NCBI GenBank assembly: GCA_016192065.1
Contig: JACPUX010000072.1
Span: forward strand, 124,001-188,000
From: Betaproteobacteria bacterium
GTDB taxonomy: Bacteria; Pseudomonadota; Gammaproteobacteria; Burkholderiales; Casimicrobiaceae
Length of the DNA stretch: 64,000 bases
Direction: 5' to 3'
Shown: one piece after another, positions 13,175 through 22,434 of the stretch
How positions within the stretch are numbered: position 1 is the stretch's first letter
Layout: each line of letters opens with the position of its first letter
Position numbers and translations under genes: made by a program
Notes under the pieces: model-generated
Databases searched by the model: none
Seen by the model: only the letters and a program-made list of their open reading frames with translations
What the model was told of the DNA's origin: nothing

Positions 13175-16100
13175 TGGGTCGCTCCAGGATTGGCGTTGGC
13201 GGCGGCGTCATTGGCGACGACATTGGTCACTTGGGGGTCGCTCCAGGCGCCGCTGACTTGGTACTCGTAGGCGAACAGGCGGTCGAGCGGATCCTTGAGC
13301 ACTTTGGAGACCAGCCAGGTAACTCCGCCAGCCACCGGGTTTACGGCGAACCCGGCGGTGAGCGCCGCGCTCGTCGCGAGGCTGGGAAAGACCTTGACGC
13401 GCAAGTCCTGGGTTTCCGCCGCGAGGTTGGCGCGGCCGCGGATTTCGACGCGCGCCGAAGTGCCGTCGAGCAGCAACTTCTCGGTGGCCATCACACCGTT
13501 TTCGATACTGATTTCTCCAGAAAGTGCATCAAACGCGAAGCCGCTCGAAAAGATGTCGCCGAAATCCAGGGTCAGGCGGCGTGGCAAGGCTTGCAGGCTC
13601 AGTACGCCCAGCAGCTTGCCGATGCCAGGCTCGATCTTGGTGAACTGGCCCTTGCCCACTTCGAGCTTGAGTTTGCCCGCGAGGCTGGCGTAATCGAGAT
13701 CGTTAGGCGGGCCTGCCCAGGTAAGCGTACCGGCGAGCTTGGTGGGCGCGGCCTTGACGGCATCGGGCATGCCAAAGCGGGCAAGGTAGGGTCCGGCCTC
13801 GCGGATGTCCAGCTTCAATTCGGCCTCGGTCCGCTGCTGGCGGCCGGAGATACTCCACTTGCCGCTGGCTTCGAGGGTGCCGTCGGGGTTGACGAGCCGG
13901 AGGCGTTCGAGCTTCCAGTTGCGCCCCTCGGCGCTGGCCTTGAGTTCGAGCTTGCCCAAGGCCCGACCCTTGGTACTGAAATTCTCGGCGATGAGGTCGA
14001 CCGCCGGCCAGTCATCGGCCGCGCTACTCGGGGGCGCATCCTGGCCGGCTTCGCCCTCCCCGGCCCCGGCGTTTTGCGCCGCCGGCAAGACCAGCCGCTG
14101 AAAGCGCCCGACCAGTTGCCCATTGGGCTGGCTCGCGGTCGGCGGGCTCCAGGCCAGCATGCCGGCAAGCTGCCTGCTGGAAAGATTCATGTTGACCTTG
14201 CCGCCCTTGGCGGCGGCGGACAGGCGCAGTTCCTCGAAGCGGCGATCCAGCACGGTGGCGGCGCCGAGCTTCAGATCGAGCCCGGCGAGGTCGGCGCTGC
14301 CAGGCCAGCTTCCGTCCGCCGGCGCGGGCGGGCCCTCGGCATCGGGGCGGTACTCCAGCCAGCGATCGAGGTCGAGTTCGCCGATTTCGCCGCGCACCCA
14401 CAGGCCGGTCTGCGACAGGTCCACCGGCGCGCCGTCGAGGGCGAGAAAGGCGCGCTCAAAAGCGAGGCGGCCACCGGTCGCCTCGGGCGCGCGCACCATC
14501 TGATACTCCAGTCGCGAACCCAGGCTCACCCCGAAGAGGGTCTTGCCATTGTCGAGGTCACGATGCTCCAGGCGCAGCGGCAAGGGCTCGTCCGGCGCCT
14601 TGGCGAGCGGCGCCGGCAGGTCGAGCCGCACGCCGCGCAGCGAGGAATCGACCGCCCATTGCGCGCGGCCGCCGCGCACCCGCACTTCGGCCTGCCAATC
14701 GCTACGGCCGGAGATGCTGCGCAAGAGCGGCGAATTGTAGGTGCGCGACAGTTCATCGGCATTGGCGGTGCCGCGGGCGGTGATGCGCACGGAACCCTCC
14801 GCGCTGGCCACCAGGCCCTGCACCGGCCCGCCCAGCATCTCGGCGCTGATGCCTTCGGCGCGCACATCGCGATCGGTGAAGCGGATGCGGCCGTTGGCCT
14901 TTTCGAGCGGCGGAATGTCGCGGCTGACGATGATCTGATTGTCGACGATGGCAAATTCGCCGACCACCTTGGTGTCTTCGGGCTTGGCCAGAGGAATCGC
15001 CAGCTTGAGTTCGAGCTTGCCTGAGCCGCTCGCTTGCATACCTTCGGTGAATCGGTCGATCATGCCCAGCACCGGGCTGGTTTCGACAAAGCGCAGGAAA
15101 TCGGCGGTCGCCCCCAGGGCCTCACCGCGCACTTGCAGCACCGGTTCCTTGGCACCGAGATCAGGAATGGCCACGTTCACGTTGGCGAGCCGCACTCCCA
15201 TGGATTCGGCGGCATTGCTGGTGATTTCCATGCGCGAGCCGCGAAACAGAAGATCAGCGCGCACATTCTCGAATTCGGGCCAGCCCGGGGCGTACTCCAT
15301 GCTGGCGCCCTCGGCGCGCACGCGAATCTCGAACAGGCCTTTCTCGGCATCGTCGAAGGGAAAATGTGCCAGATCGCCGCGCAAGGTGAGGCGGGCGTCG
15401 CGCGCCTGCCCGCCGGTCAGCGCGCGCTTGAGGTACTGCCGGGTCTGTTCGCCGACCACCAACGGAAGATAGAGGTGTACGGAACGCGGGTCGGCCCGGC
15501 TGAGTTTTGCCTTGAGGTCGATCGACCCCGGCCCCCCTTCGGCGCTGCGATACTCGCCCGAGGCGCTGCCCGCGGCGTGGGCGTTGGCGAATTCAAGCTC
15601 GCCAAGCTGGACCAGCACGGTGGCCCCCTCGCGCCGCCAGGTCGCTTTGCTGGCGAGGGTCTCCAGGCGTAGCGGGGCGGCGAACACGCCGGGCAACTCC
15701 AGAGTGGCGGCGCGGCTCGCCAATTGCAAGCTGCCGCGCCGGGAGTCGCCTTCGACTTTGCCGCTGAAGTTGGTGAAGCCCGGTTCGCCCCCGGCGCTGC
15801 TGAGTCCCAGGCCGCTGAATTCGGCTTTGAGTAAAGTGAGTTCGGGCTCTTCGAATGCTCCCTTCCAGGACCACTGGGCGTTTCGGATCACGCCGCGCGG
15901 CGCGCGTTCCTTGATTTCCTGGCGCAAATTCTCGGGCAGCGGCAGGTGGTTGGCGAGGATCCCCATGGCGGCCAGATCCAGCACATTGACGCGCATTTCG
16001 CCGCCGCTCCAAGCTTCGGCCTGACGCCTGAGCTTGAGCACGAAATCCAGCGGCTCGGCGGTGTTCGCCCCCGGTGCTTCAATGACCAGATTCTTGGCGC

Positions 16101-17079
16101 TGACTTCCTGGATGTCCGCGTCTCCGCGCCAGGCCAGTCGGCCACTCAAGCGCTTCAAGCGCAGTGCCGGGAGGCCCGCTTCGAGGCTGCCCGCGACTTC
16201 ACGCAACTCCAGGTCGGCGGTGAAATCGCGCGGCAGGCCCTGGGCAAAGCCGAACCAGAGGCGCAGCGCGCCCTCGCCGCGGGCAAATTGCGCCGGCAGG
16301 GGCAGCCACTCGCGCCAGGTGGCGACATCGGCATAGTCGAGGCGCACATAGGCGCGGCCTTCGAGTTGTTCCCAGGCGCGCAGGCTGTCACCGCTGAAAT
16401 CGCCGCGCACGTCGATGGGACCAGCGATTTCCGGCGGCGGTGTCCCGACCAGCCCGAAGCGGTGATCGCCAAAGCGATTCTCCAGGCGGAAACTCACCCG
16501 ATCGAGCAGGAGCTGCGGCGCCTGCCGGTAGTCGTCTTGCCAGATCAACAAGGCATCGAGAATTTCCACCCGGCGCTGGCGCATGAGCCAATCGGCAAAG
16601 CCGGCGTCGGTTTCGGTGCTCGCCGGATCGACCTCCAGGCCGCCGATAGAGAATCGGCCTTCGCTAGTGCGGCGGATCAACAGACTGGGCCGCTCGAGCA
16701 CCAGCGCCTTGAGATGCAGATTGAAGCGCGCCAGCGATTGCCAGGAAAGCGTCGCCGCCACGTCCGGCAGCGTCAGCAGCGCCTCGCCGCTCCTGGCGCG
16801 AATAGTGAGTTCGGTGAGCCCCAGGGTCGGGTTCCAGCCATCCCAGCCGGCACGCAACTGGCCGATGCTGACCGGATGACCCACGGCATCGGAGAGCGCG
16901 GCCACGATCTGCGGCCGGTAGTTCTCGATCTTGGGCAGGATGGCAAAGCGCAGAGCCAGGAGCAGCAAGGCGAACAGCGCGATCCCCAACACCATAAGAT
17001 CGACCAGCAAGCGCACGAGCGAACGCAGGAGGGACGGAGAGAGCTTGCCGAGGACTCGGCCTTGGGGGGGGATACGCAT
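13171..17079 (-). CDS. yhdP: YhdP family AsmA-like intermembrane lipid transport protein
   Basis: A very large (about 1300 residues) inner-membrane-anchored protein. A single transmembrane helix near the start (LVRLLVDLMVLGIALFALLL) is followed by a long periplasmic series of beta strands and an AsmA-like C-terminal region (KLKLEVGKGQFTKIEPG, then LTLDFGDIFSSGFAFDALSG). YhdP with TamB and YdbH is known to move phospholipids from the inner to the outer membrane through a lipid groove. Two starts are possible: ATG 17094 lies inside a TAAAAT box on the minus strand, so I prefer ATG 17079. It runs divergently from glnE with only 33 bp between starts. Its downstream partner is the Nit1-type amidase. 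Confidence 0.9.
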   Translation of the reverse strand: MRIPPQGRVLGKLSPSLLRSLVRLLVDLMVLGIALFALLLLALRFAILPKIENYRPQIVAALSDAVGHPVSIGQLRAGWDGWNPTLGLTELTIRARSGEALLTLPDVAATLSWQSLARFNLHLKALVLERPSLLIRRTSEGRFSIGGLEVDPASTETDAGFADWLMRQRRVEILDALLIWQDDYRQAPQLLLDRVSFRLENRFGDHRFGLVGTPPPEIAGPIDVRGDFSGDSLRAWEQLEGRAYVRLDYADVATWREWLPLPAQFARGEGALRLWFGFAQGLPRDFTADLELREVAGSLEAGLPALRLKRLSGRLAWRGDADIQEVSAKNLVIEAPGANTAEPLDFVLKLRRQAEAWSGGEMRVNVLDLAAMGILANHLPLPENLRQEIKERAPRGVIRNAQWSWKGAFEEPELTLLKAEFSGLGLSSAGGEPGFTNFSGKVEGDSRRGSLQLASRAATLELPGVFAAPLRLETLASKATWRREGATVLVQLGELEFANAHAAGSASGEYRSAEGGPGSIDLKAKLSRADPRSVHLYLPLVVGEQTRQYLKRALTGGQARDARLTLRGDLAHFPFDDAEKGLFEIRVRAEGASMEYAPGWPEFENVRADLLFRGSRMEITSNAAESMGVRLANVNVAIPDLGAKEPVLQVRGEALGATADFLRFVETSPVLGMIDRFTEGMQASGSGKLELKLAIPLAKPEDTKVVGEFAIVDNQIIVSRDIPPLEKANGRIRFTDRDVRAEGISAEMLGGPVQGLVASAEGSVRITARGTANADELSRTYNSPLLRSISGRSDWQAEVRVRGGRAQWAVDSSLRGVRLDLPAPLAKAPDEPLPLRLEHRDLDNGKTLFGVSLGSRLEYQMVRAPEATGGRLAFERAFLALDGAPVDLSQTGLWVRGEIGELDLDRWLEYRPDAEGPPAPADGSWPGSADLAGLDLKLGAATVLDRRFEELRLSAAAKGGKVNMNLSSRQLAGMLAWSPPTASQPNGQLVGRFQRLVLPAAQNAGAGEGEAGQDAPPSSAADDWPAVDLIAENFSTKGRALGKLELKASAEGRNWKLERLRLVNPDGTLEASGKWSISGRQQRTEAELKLDIREAGPYLARFGMPDAVKAAPTKLAGTLTWAGPPNDLDYASLAGKLKLEVGKGQFTKIEPGIGKLLGVLSLQALPRRLTLDFGDIFSSGFAFDALSGEISIENGVMATEKLLLDGTSARVEIRGRANLAAETQDLRVKVFPSLATSAALTAGFAVNPVAGGVTWLVSKVLKDPLDRLFAYEYQVSGAWSDPQVTNVVANDAAANANPGATQ

Positions 17080-17112
17080 AGAATAGCGATACATTTTACC
17101 CAAAAAAGTGCC

Positions 17113-19827
17113 ATGCCCGAGACCGATGATTTCCAAGGGGCCCTGAACGCGGCTCGCTACAGCCACTACTTTCAGCGTGTACTGGCCAGCCGGCCGGAGC
17201 TGCACGAGGCCCTGGCGGGGGAATTCCGCCGCCCCTACCACCGGGATGAGATGGACAACGCGCTGCCCGCCCGCTTTGCCGACGAAGCCGCGCTCAAGGC
17301 GGCGCTGCGCGACTTGCGCCAGCGCGTGATGACCCGGGTGATGCTGCGCGACCTGGCGGGACTCGCCGACCTCGACGAAGTCTGCACCAGTATCACCGCT
17401 CTGGCCGAACTCACCTGCGCCCGGGCACAGGCGGCGCACGAGCAATGGCTCACCGAACGCTACGGCGAACCGCTGGGCGCTGACAGCGGCCTGCCGCAGC
17501 GACTAATGATCGTGGGCATGGGCAAGCTCGGGGGTGGCGAACTCAATGTCTCTTCGGACATCGACCTGATCTTCGTCTACCCCGAGGAAGGCGAGACCCG
17601 CGGCCCCAAGGTCTTGAGCAATCATGAGTTCTTCACCCAGCTCGGCCGGCGCATCATCGCCGCCTTGCACGAAGTCAACGAGCACGGGTACGTCTTCCGC
17701 GTGGACATGCGCCTGCGGCCCTACGGCCAGGACGGGCCCCTGGCCACCAGCCTGGGCGCGCTGGAGGAATACCTCATCACCCAGGGCCGCGCCTGGGAGC
17801 GCTATGCCTGGCTCAAGGGCCGGGTGCTCACCGGCGATCGGGCCGAGGAACTCTACGCCCTGGTGCGTCCCTTCGTTTTTCGCAAGTACCTCGACTACGG
17901 CGCCTACGCCGCGCTGCGGGACTTACATCGCCAAATCCGCGAGGAAGTGGCGCGCCGCGACCGGCGCCACGACATCAAGCTCGGACCCGGCGGCATTCGC
18001 GAAATCGAATTCATCGTCCAGGTCTTCCAGCTCATTCGCGGCGGCCGGGAACCCCTCTTGCAGGAGCGGTCCACCCGCGCCATGATCGACCGGCTGGCGG
18101 CCCGGGGTTTGCTCAATTCCGAAGCGGCGGGAGAACTGCGCGCCGCGTATCACTTCTTGCGCCAGCTCGAACACCGGCTGCAATATCGCGACGACCAGCA
18201 GACCCAACTCCTGCCGACCAATGCCGACGATCTGGCGGCCCTGGCGGGCAGCATGAGCTTGGCCAGCACGGCGCAACTGGAGGCGGCCGTGCACACCCAT
18301 CGCGAGGCGGTGGCCAGGCATTTTGAAGCGGCCATGGGCAGCGGCCCCGAGGACCGCCCCGCCGACCCCTTGCGCGGCGTCTGGGAAGGCTCGGCGGAAG
18401 ACGAGGCGAGCCGCGAGCGCCTGGAAGGCATGGGCTACGACGACCCCGTGGCGGTGCTCGACCGCCTGCGCCGGGTGCGTGAAAGCGGCCGCTACCAGCA
18501 GTTGCCACTGGCCAGCCGCGAGCGCTTCGACCAGATCGCGCCGCGGCTGATCGCCGTGGCCGCCGAAACCAGCGATCCGCAAGCCACCTGCGAGCGACTC
18601 CTGAATCTGCTCGAAGCGGTAGCCCGCCGCAGTGCTTACCTTGCGCTCTTGATCGAGCAGCCGGCGCTGCTGCCGCGGGTGGCGCAAATGGTGGCCAGCA
18701 GCATCTGGGCGGCGGAATACCTGACGCGCCATCCGATCCTGCTCGATGAAATGCTCGATCAGCGTCTGCTGTTCGCCGCGCCCGACTATCGCCAATGGCA
18801 AAGTCAGCTTGCCAACGAACTGACCGCGCAACAAGGCGACGCCGAGCGGCAAATGGACATCCTGCGCCATTTCCAGCATGCCCAATCCTTCCGTCTGCTG
18901 GCCCAGGATCTGACTGGTCAGTTGCAGCTGGAAAAGCTCGCCGATCACCTCTCGGCGCTGGCCGATCTGATCCTCCAGGCGACTCTGGACCAATGTTGGA
19001 GCTATCTGCCGGTGCGTCACGTGGCGCGGCCGCGGTTCGCGATCATCGCTTACGGCAAGTTGGGCGGCAAGGAGCTGGGCTACGCTTCGGATCTCGATCT
19101 GATCTTCCTCTTCGACGACCCGGACGACGCCGCGCCCGAGCGCTATGCACGCCTTGCCCAGCGCCTCAACACCTGGATTTCCAGCACCACCGCGGCGGGA
19201 CAGTTGTATGAAACCGATTTGCGCCTGCGGCCCAACGGCGAAAGCGGCTTGCTGGTGAGCAGCGTCGAGGCGTTCCGCCGGTACCAGCAACAGGAGGCCT
19301 GGGTCTGGGAGCACCAGGCTCTGACCCGAGCGCGCTTTTGCGCCGGCGACCCGACCATCGGCGACGCCTTCGAACATCTGCGCGAGGAAGTCCTCTGCCT
19401 CGCGCGTGATCCCGCCGCGCTCGCACGAGAAGTGGTCGGCATGCGCCAGAAGATGGCCGAGGGGCATCCCAACCCCAGCACCCTCTTTGACCTGAAACAC
19501 GATCCCGGCGGCATGGTCGATCTCGAGTTCATCGTGCAGTATCTGGTGCTGGCGCACAGCCGAGCGCACCCCGAACTGGTGCGCAACCTCGGCAATATCG
19601 CCCTGCTGTTGCGCGCGGGCGAACTGGGGCTGGCACCCAAGGCGCTCACGCAACCGGCCGCCGATTACTACCGATACTTGCGGCGCATGCAGCATGGCCT
19701 CAGATTGAACGGCGCGCGCCATGCGCGCTTGCCGCCCGCGGGTCAGGAAAAACTGCGTGCCAATGTCACCGAACTGTGGCAGGCCGTGCTGGGGGCCGAG
19801 CGCGGCCGGCTCGCCGAATTCGGATAA
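17113..19827 (+). CDS. glnE: Bifunctional glutamine synthetase adenylyltransferase/adenylyl-removing enzyme
   Basis: GlnE switches glutamine synthetase off by AMP transfer and on again by phosphorolysis, under control of PII (a PII gene lies at 28147-28485). The 904-residue product has two copies of the nucleotidyltransferase signature: GMGKLGGGELNVSSDIDL in the N-terminal deadenylylase half and AYGKLGGKELGYASDLDL in the C-terminal adenylylase half, each followed by a second acidic strand (FRVDMRLRPYGQDGPL and YETDLRLRPNGESGLL). The start at ATG 17113 gives a normal N-terminus (MPETDDFQGALNAARYSHYF). The frame is open much further upstream, but only as an artefact opposite yhdP. A TAGAAT at 17079-17084 may be the -10 box. 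Confidence 0.96.
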   Translation: MPETDDFQGALNAARYSHYFQRVLASRPELHEALAGEFRRPYHRDEMDNALPARFADEAALKAALRDLRQRVMTRVMLRDLAGLADLDEVCTSITALAELTCARAQAAHEQWLTERYGEPLGADSGLPQRLMIVGMGKLGGGELNVSSDIDLIFVYPEEGETRGPKVLSNHEFFTQLGRRIIAALHEVNEHGYVFRVDMRLRPYGQDGPLATSLGALEEYLITQGRAWERYAWLKGRVLTGDRAEELYALVRPFVFRKYLDYGAYAALRDLHRQIREEVARRDRRHDIKLGPGGIREIEFIVQVFQLIRGGREPLLQERSTRAMIDRLAARGLLNSEAAGELRAAYHFLRQLEHRLQYRDDQQTQLLPTNADDLAALAGSMSLASTAQLEAAVHTHREAVARHFEAAMGSGPEDRPADPLRGVWEGSAEDEASRERLEGMGYDDPVAVLDRLRRVRESGRYQQLPLASRERFDQIAPRLIAVAAETSDPQATCERLLNLLEAVARRSAYLALLIEQPALLPRVAQMVASSIWAAEYLTRHPILLDEMLDQRLLFAAPDYRQWQSQLANELTAQQGDAERQMDILRHFQHAQSFRLLAQDLTGQLQLEKLADHLSALADLILQATLDQCWSYLPVRHVARPRFAIIAYGKLGGKELGYASDLDLIFLFDDPDDAAPERYARLAQRLNTWISSTTAAGQLYETDLRLRPNGESGLLVSSVEAFRRYQQQEAWVWEHQALTRARFCAGDPTIGDAFEHLREEVLCLARDPAALAREVVGMRQKMAEGHPNPSTLFDLKHDPGGMVDLEFIVQYLVLAHSRAHPELVRNLGNIALLLRAGELGLAPKALTQPAADYYRYLRRMQHGLRLNGARHARLPPAGQEKLRANVTELWQAVLGAERGRLAEFG

Positions 19828-19863
19828 AATGGCCGCTTTTCCAGCGCAGCAAGGAGACCAGCC

Positions 19864-20784
19864 ATGTCCATGGCAGACCGCGACGGCTTCATTTGGTACG
19901 ACGGGCAACTCGTGCCCTGGCGCGACGCCACCACCCATGTGCTCACCCACACCCTGCATTACGGCATGGGGGTCTTCGAAGGCGTGCGCGCCTATAAGGC
20001 GGCCAAGGGCACGGCGATCTTTCGCATGCAGGACCACACCGACCGGCTGTTCCGCTCCGCCCACATCTTCGGCATGAAGATGCCGTTCGGCAAAGACATC
20101 ATCAATGCCGCGCAACTCGAAGTGGTACGCGCCAACAAGCTCGAATCGGCCTACATCCGGCCGCTGGCCTTTTACGGTTCGAACAAGATGGGCGTGGCCG
20201 CCAAGGACAACCCGGTGCGCATCGCCATCGCCGCTTGGGCTTGGGGTGCCTACCTCGGCGAGGAAGGGCTGGAGCGCGGCATTCGGGTCAAGACCTCGTC
20301 CTTCACGCGCCACCATGTCAACATCAGCATGTGCCGCGCCAAGGCCTGCGGCTATTACGTCAATTCCATTCTCGCCAACCAGGAAGCCACTGCCGACGGC
20401 TACGACGAAGCGATGCTGCTCGACGTTGACGGCTTCGTCGCCGAAGGCGCCGGTGAAAACCTCTTCATCGTGCGCAACGGCCGCCTCTACACTCCCGATG
20501 TCACCTCGGCGCTGGACGGCATCACCCGTCAGACCGTGCTGGCCATCGCCGCGGACCTGGGCCTATCGGTCAGCGAGAAGCGCATCACTCGCGATGAGGT
20601 GTATTGCGCCGATGAAGCCTTTTTCACCGGCACCGCGGCCGAAGTCACCCCGATCCGCGAACTCGACAACCGGCAGATCGGCGAAGGCCGTCGCGGGCCG
20701 GTGACCGCGCGCATTCAACAAATGTATTTCGACATCGTGAACGGCCGCGTGCCGGCCCACGAATCCTGGCTGACCGCGGTCTAA
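19864..20784 (+). CDS. ilvE: Branched-chain amino acid aminotransferase
   Basis: PLP-dependent class IV aminotransferase (306 residues) that makes leucine, isoleucine and valine from their 2-oxo acids. The substrate/PLP features are present: HYGMGVFEGVRAYK near residue 37, the catalytic lysine in MCRAKACGYYVNSILAN, the conserved GFVAEGAGENLFIV and the late phosphate-binding FFTGTAAEVTPIRELD. A strong ribosome site (AAGGAG) precedes the ATG. A GGATAAAAT box at the very end of glnE (19822-19830) could be a -10 element for its own promoter. The zinc-finger gene follows after 10 bp. Confidence 0.96.
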   Translation: MSMADRDGFIWYDGQLVPWRDATTHVLTHTLHYGMGVFEGVRAYKAAKGTAIFRMQDHTDRLFRSAHIFGMKMPFGKDIINAAQLEVVRANKLESAYIRPLAFYGSNKMGVAAKDNPVRIAIAAWAWGAYLGEEGLERGIRVKTSSFTRHHVNISMCRAKACGYYVNSILANQEATADGYDEAMLLDVDGFVAEGAGENLFIVRNGRLYTPDVTSALDGITRQTVLAIAADLGLSVSEKRITRDEVYCADEAFFTGTAAEVTPIRELDNRQIGEGRRGPVTARIQQMYFDIVNGRVPAHESWLTAV

Positions 20785-20794
20785 GGAGACAATG

Positions 20795-20989
20795 ATGAGC
20801 CAGACGAATGCCCCGACCACCGTGGACGTCACCGCCGAAGACCTGCCCCTGCATTGTCCCAACCCCTCGATGGCCTTGTGGTCTGGCCACCCGCGGGTAT
20901 TCCTTGACGTCACGGAGCATGGTCAAGTCGCGTGTCCCTACTGCGGCACCCGTTACGTACTGAAGGGCCCAGTCAAGGCCTCGCACTGA
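20795..20989 (+). CDS. Zinc-finger protein of the NDUFS6/zf-CHCC type
   Basis: A 64-residue protein with the CHCC zinc pattern of the family related to the NDUFS6 subunit of complex I: Cys in LPLHCPNPSMALWSGHPRV, His in the same stretch, and the pair CPYCGTRYVLKG. Two ATG codons are adjacent. The second (20795) has the better spacing from GGAGA at 20785-20789. It is encoded between ilvE and waaF, its usual place in betaproteobacteria. In bacteria its function is not settled. A role in a respiratory or metal-linked complex is only inference from the mitochondrial homologue. Confidence 0.9.
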   Translation: MSQTNAPTTVDVTAEDLPLHCPNPSMALWSGHPRVFLDVTEHGQVACPYCGTRYVLKGPVKASH

Positions 20990-21098
20990 GTCGCGAGGTG
21001 CCGGCCAGCTCGCGGCAAAAGCGTGGTTCCGGCCGCTGGCTGGCACGGCAACTGCCCGGTCGCCGCGGGTTGGTGACGGCGCGCCGAGCCCGTCCAAG

Positions 21099-22112
21099 AT
21101 GCCCAAGCTGCTGATCGTCGCGCCCTCCTGGGTGGGCGATGCGGTGATGATGCAGCCCATGCTGCAATTGCTGCGCGCCCGCGACGCCAGCGCGCGCATG
21201 GACGTGCTGGCGCCCGCCTGGTGCGCGCCGGTGATCGCGCGCATGGCCGAAGTCACGGCGATCATCCCGAACCCTTTCGCCCACGGCGAACTCGCGCTCG
21301 GCGCCCGCTGGCGCCTTGGCCGGAAACTGGCGCGCGACGGTTACACCCAGGCCGTGCTGCTGCCCAACTCCGCCAAATCCGCCCTGTTGCCCTGGTTCGC
21401 CGGCATCCCCCGACGCACCGGGTTCTTGGGCGAGCGGCGCTATGGTCTCATCAATGATCGCCCAGGCTTCGCGCCCACCTCCCTGCCCCGGCTGGTGGAT
21501 CGCTATGCGGGCCTGGCGCTGGGCCGGGTGCCGAACCCGGGAGAAACACCCCTGCCCCGCTTGACCATCGATCCAGGCGCGCGCGCGGATTGTCTCGCAC
21601 GCTTGCAGCTCGACCTCACGCGGCCGATCATCGCCCTGTGCCCCGGCGCCGAATATGGCCCCGCCAAACGTTGGCCAGTCGAACACTTCGCCGCGATCGC
21701 CCGCCGCGGTCTGGCTGAGGGCTACAACATCTGGCTTATTGGTTCGGCCAAGGATCAAGCCGTCACCGGCGCCATCGCCCAAGCCGCAACGGGCATCATC
21801 GACCTTGCCGGCAAGACCCGGCTCGATCAAGTCATCGATCTCCTGTCTGCGGCAAGCGTGGTCATCAGCAATGACTCCGGCCTCATGCACCTCGCCGGCG
21901 CTGTAGGCGTCCCGCTGATCGCCCTCTATGGATCGAGCAGTCCCGCCTACACGCCCCCACTGTCCGACCGCGCCCGCATTCTGTGCCTCGATCTGCCTTG
22001 CAGCCCGTGCTTCAAGCGGGAATGTCCGCTGGGGCATCTGCGCTGCTTGAAGGAGATCGCGCCGGAAGAGGTTTGGTGCGAAGTGGCGTCATATAAATCG
22101 CGGCCGGGATAA
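21099..22112 (+). CDS. waaF: Lipopolysaccharide heptosyltransferase II
   Basis: Glycosyltransferase family 9 enzyme that adds the second heptose of the LPS inner core, from ADP-heptose, at the cytoplasmic face of the inner membrane. The 337-residue product starts MPKLLIVAPSWVGDAVMMQP, which is the WaaF signature. The central ALCPGAEYGPAKRWP and the donor-site region VISNDSGLMHLAGAVGVPLIALYGSSSP are characteristic. The C-terminus contains the CFKRECPLGHLRCL cysteine-rich tail common in WaaF. No clear Shine-Dalgarno site is visible. No other LPS gene is in the window. Confidence 0.95.
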   Translation: MPKLLIVAPSWVGDAVMMQPMLQLLRARDASARMDVLAPAWCAPVIARMAEVTAIIPNPFAHGELALGARWRLGRKLARDGYTQAVLLPNSAKSALLPWFAGIPRRTGFLGERRYGLINDRPGFAPTSLPRLVDRYAGLALGRVPNPGETPLPRLTIDPGARADCLARLQLDLTRPIIALCPGAEYGPAKRWPVEHFAAIARRGLAEGYNIWLIGSAKDQAVTGAIAQAATGIIDLAGKTRLDQVIDLLSAASVVISNDSGLMHLAGAVGVPLIALYGSSSPAYTPPLSDRARILCLDLPCSPCFKRECPLGHLRCLKEIAPEEVWCEVASYKSRPG

Positions 22113-22147
22113 AGTTCGCAGTCGGTCGGGAATAAAGTGCGCCGCTC

Positions 22148-22185
22148 GTAGGCTGGACTGAGCCCGCGCAGCGGACGAATCCACC
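22148..22185 (+). repeat. REP-like dispersed repeat, forward copy
   Basis: The unit begins GTAGGCTGGACTGAGC and ends GACGAATCCACC. Its ends are related to the common proteobacterial 'GTAGG-TGGA ... AATCCACC' palindromic family. A copy in opposite orientation lies at 22311-22346 and a related one at 38156-38190. Confidence 0.5.
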
Positions 22186-22310
22186 AGACCTGAGACGCTT
22201 ACTCCATTCCGCCGACCGACCTCTGAACGCTCCTGACCCAGTTTGCCTGGCGCCAACCCTGGCTTGGCCTGCGGACACAAAACACGCCGCGTTCCGATCG
22301 TTTGTTTCTT

Positions 22311-22346
22311 GGTGGATTCGGCGCTAAGCGCCTTAAACGACCCTAC
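22311..22346 (-). repeat. REP-like dispersed repeat, inverted copy
   Basis: Read on the minus strand it begins GTAGGGTCGTTTAAGGC and ends GCCGAATCCACC, matching the ends of the copy at 22148-22185. It contains an internal GGCGCTAAGCGCC hairpin. The two copies form an inverted pair in the gap between waaF and tldD. Confidence 0.5.
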
Positions 22347-22434
22347 ATTCGCTGCGTTCGCCGACCTCGACGGCGCGCTCAGGCGTGCTGCCGCCGATCT
22401 GAGCTCTGGCGGCCGCACCATCTTGGTCTGGCGT

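Larger units (their letters stand above)
22113..22434. other. 322-bp intergenic region between converging waaF and tldD
   Basis: I see no convincing gene here. Both neighbours end in it, so it should hold terminators, but I cannot identify a hairpin with a T-run. It contains two inverted copies of a small repeat described separately, 125 bp apart. Confidence 0.6.

Noticed and set aside
15946-17112. Long open frame upstream of glnE in the same frame.
   Set aside because: It is the antisense of yhdP with GC-rich bias; glnE similarity begins at ATG 17113.
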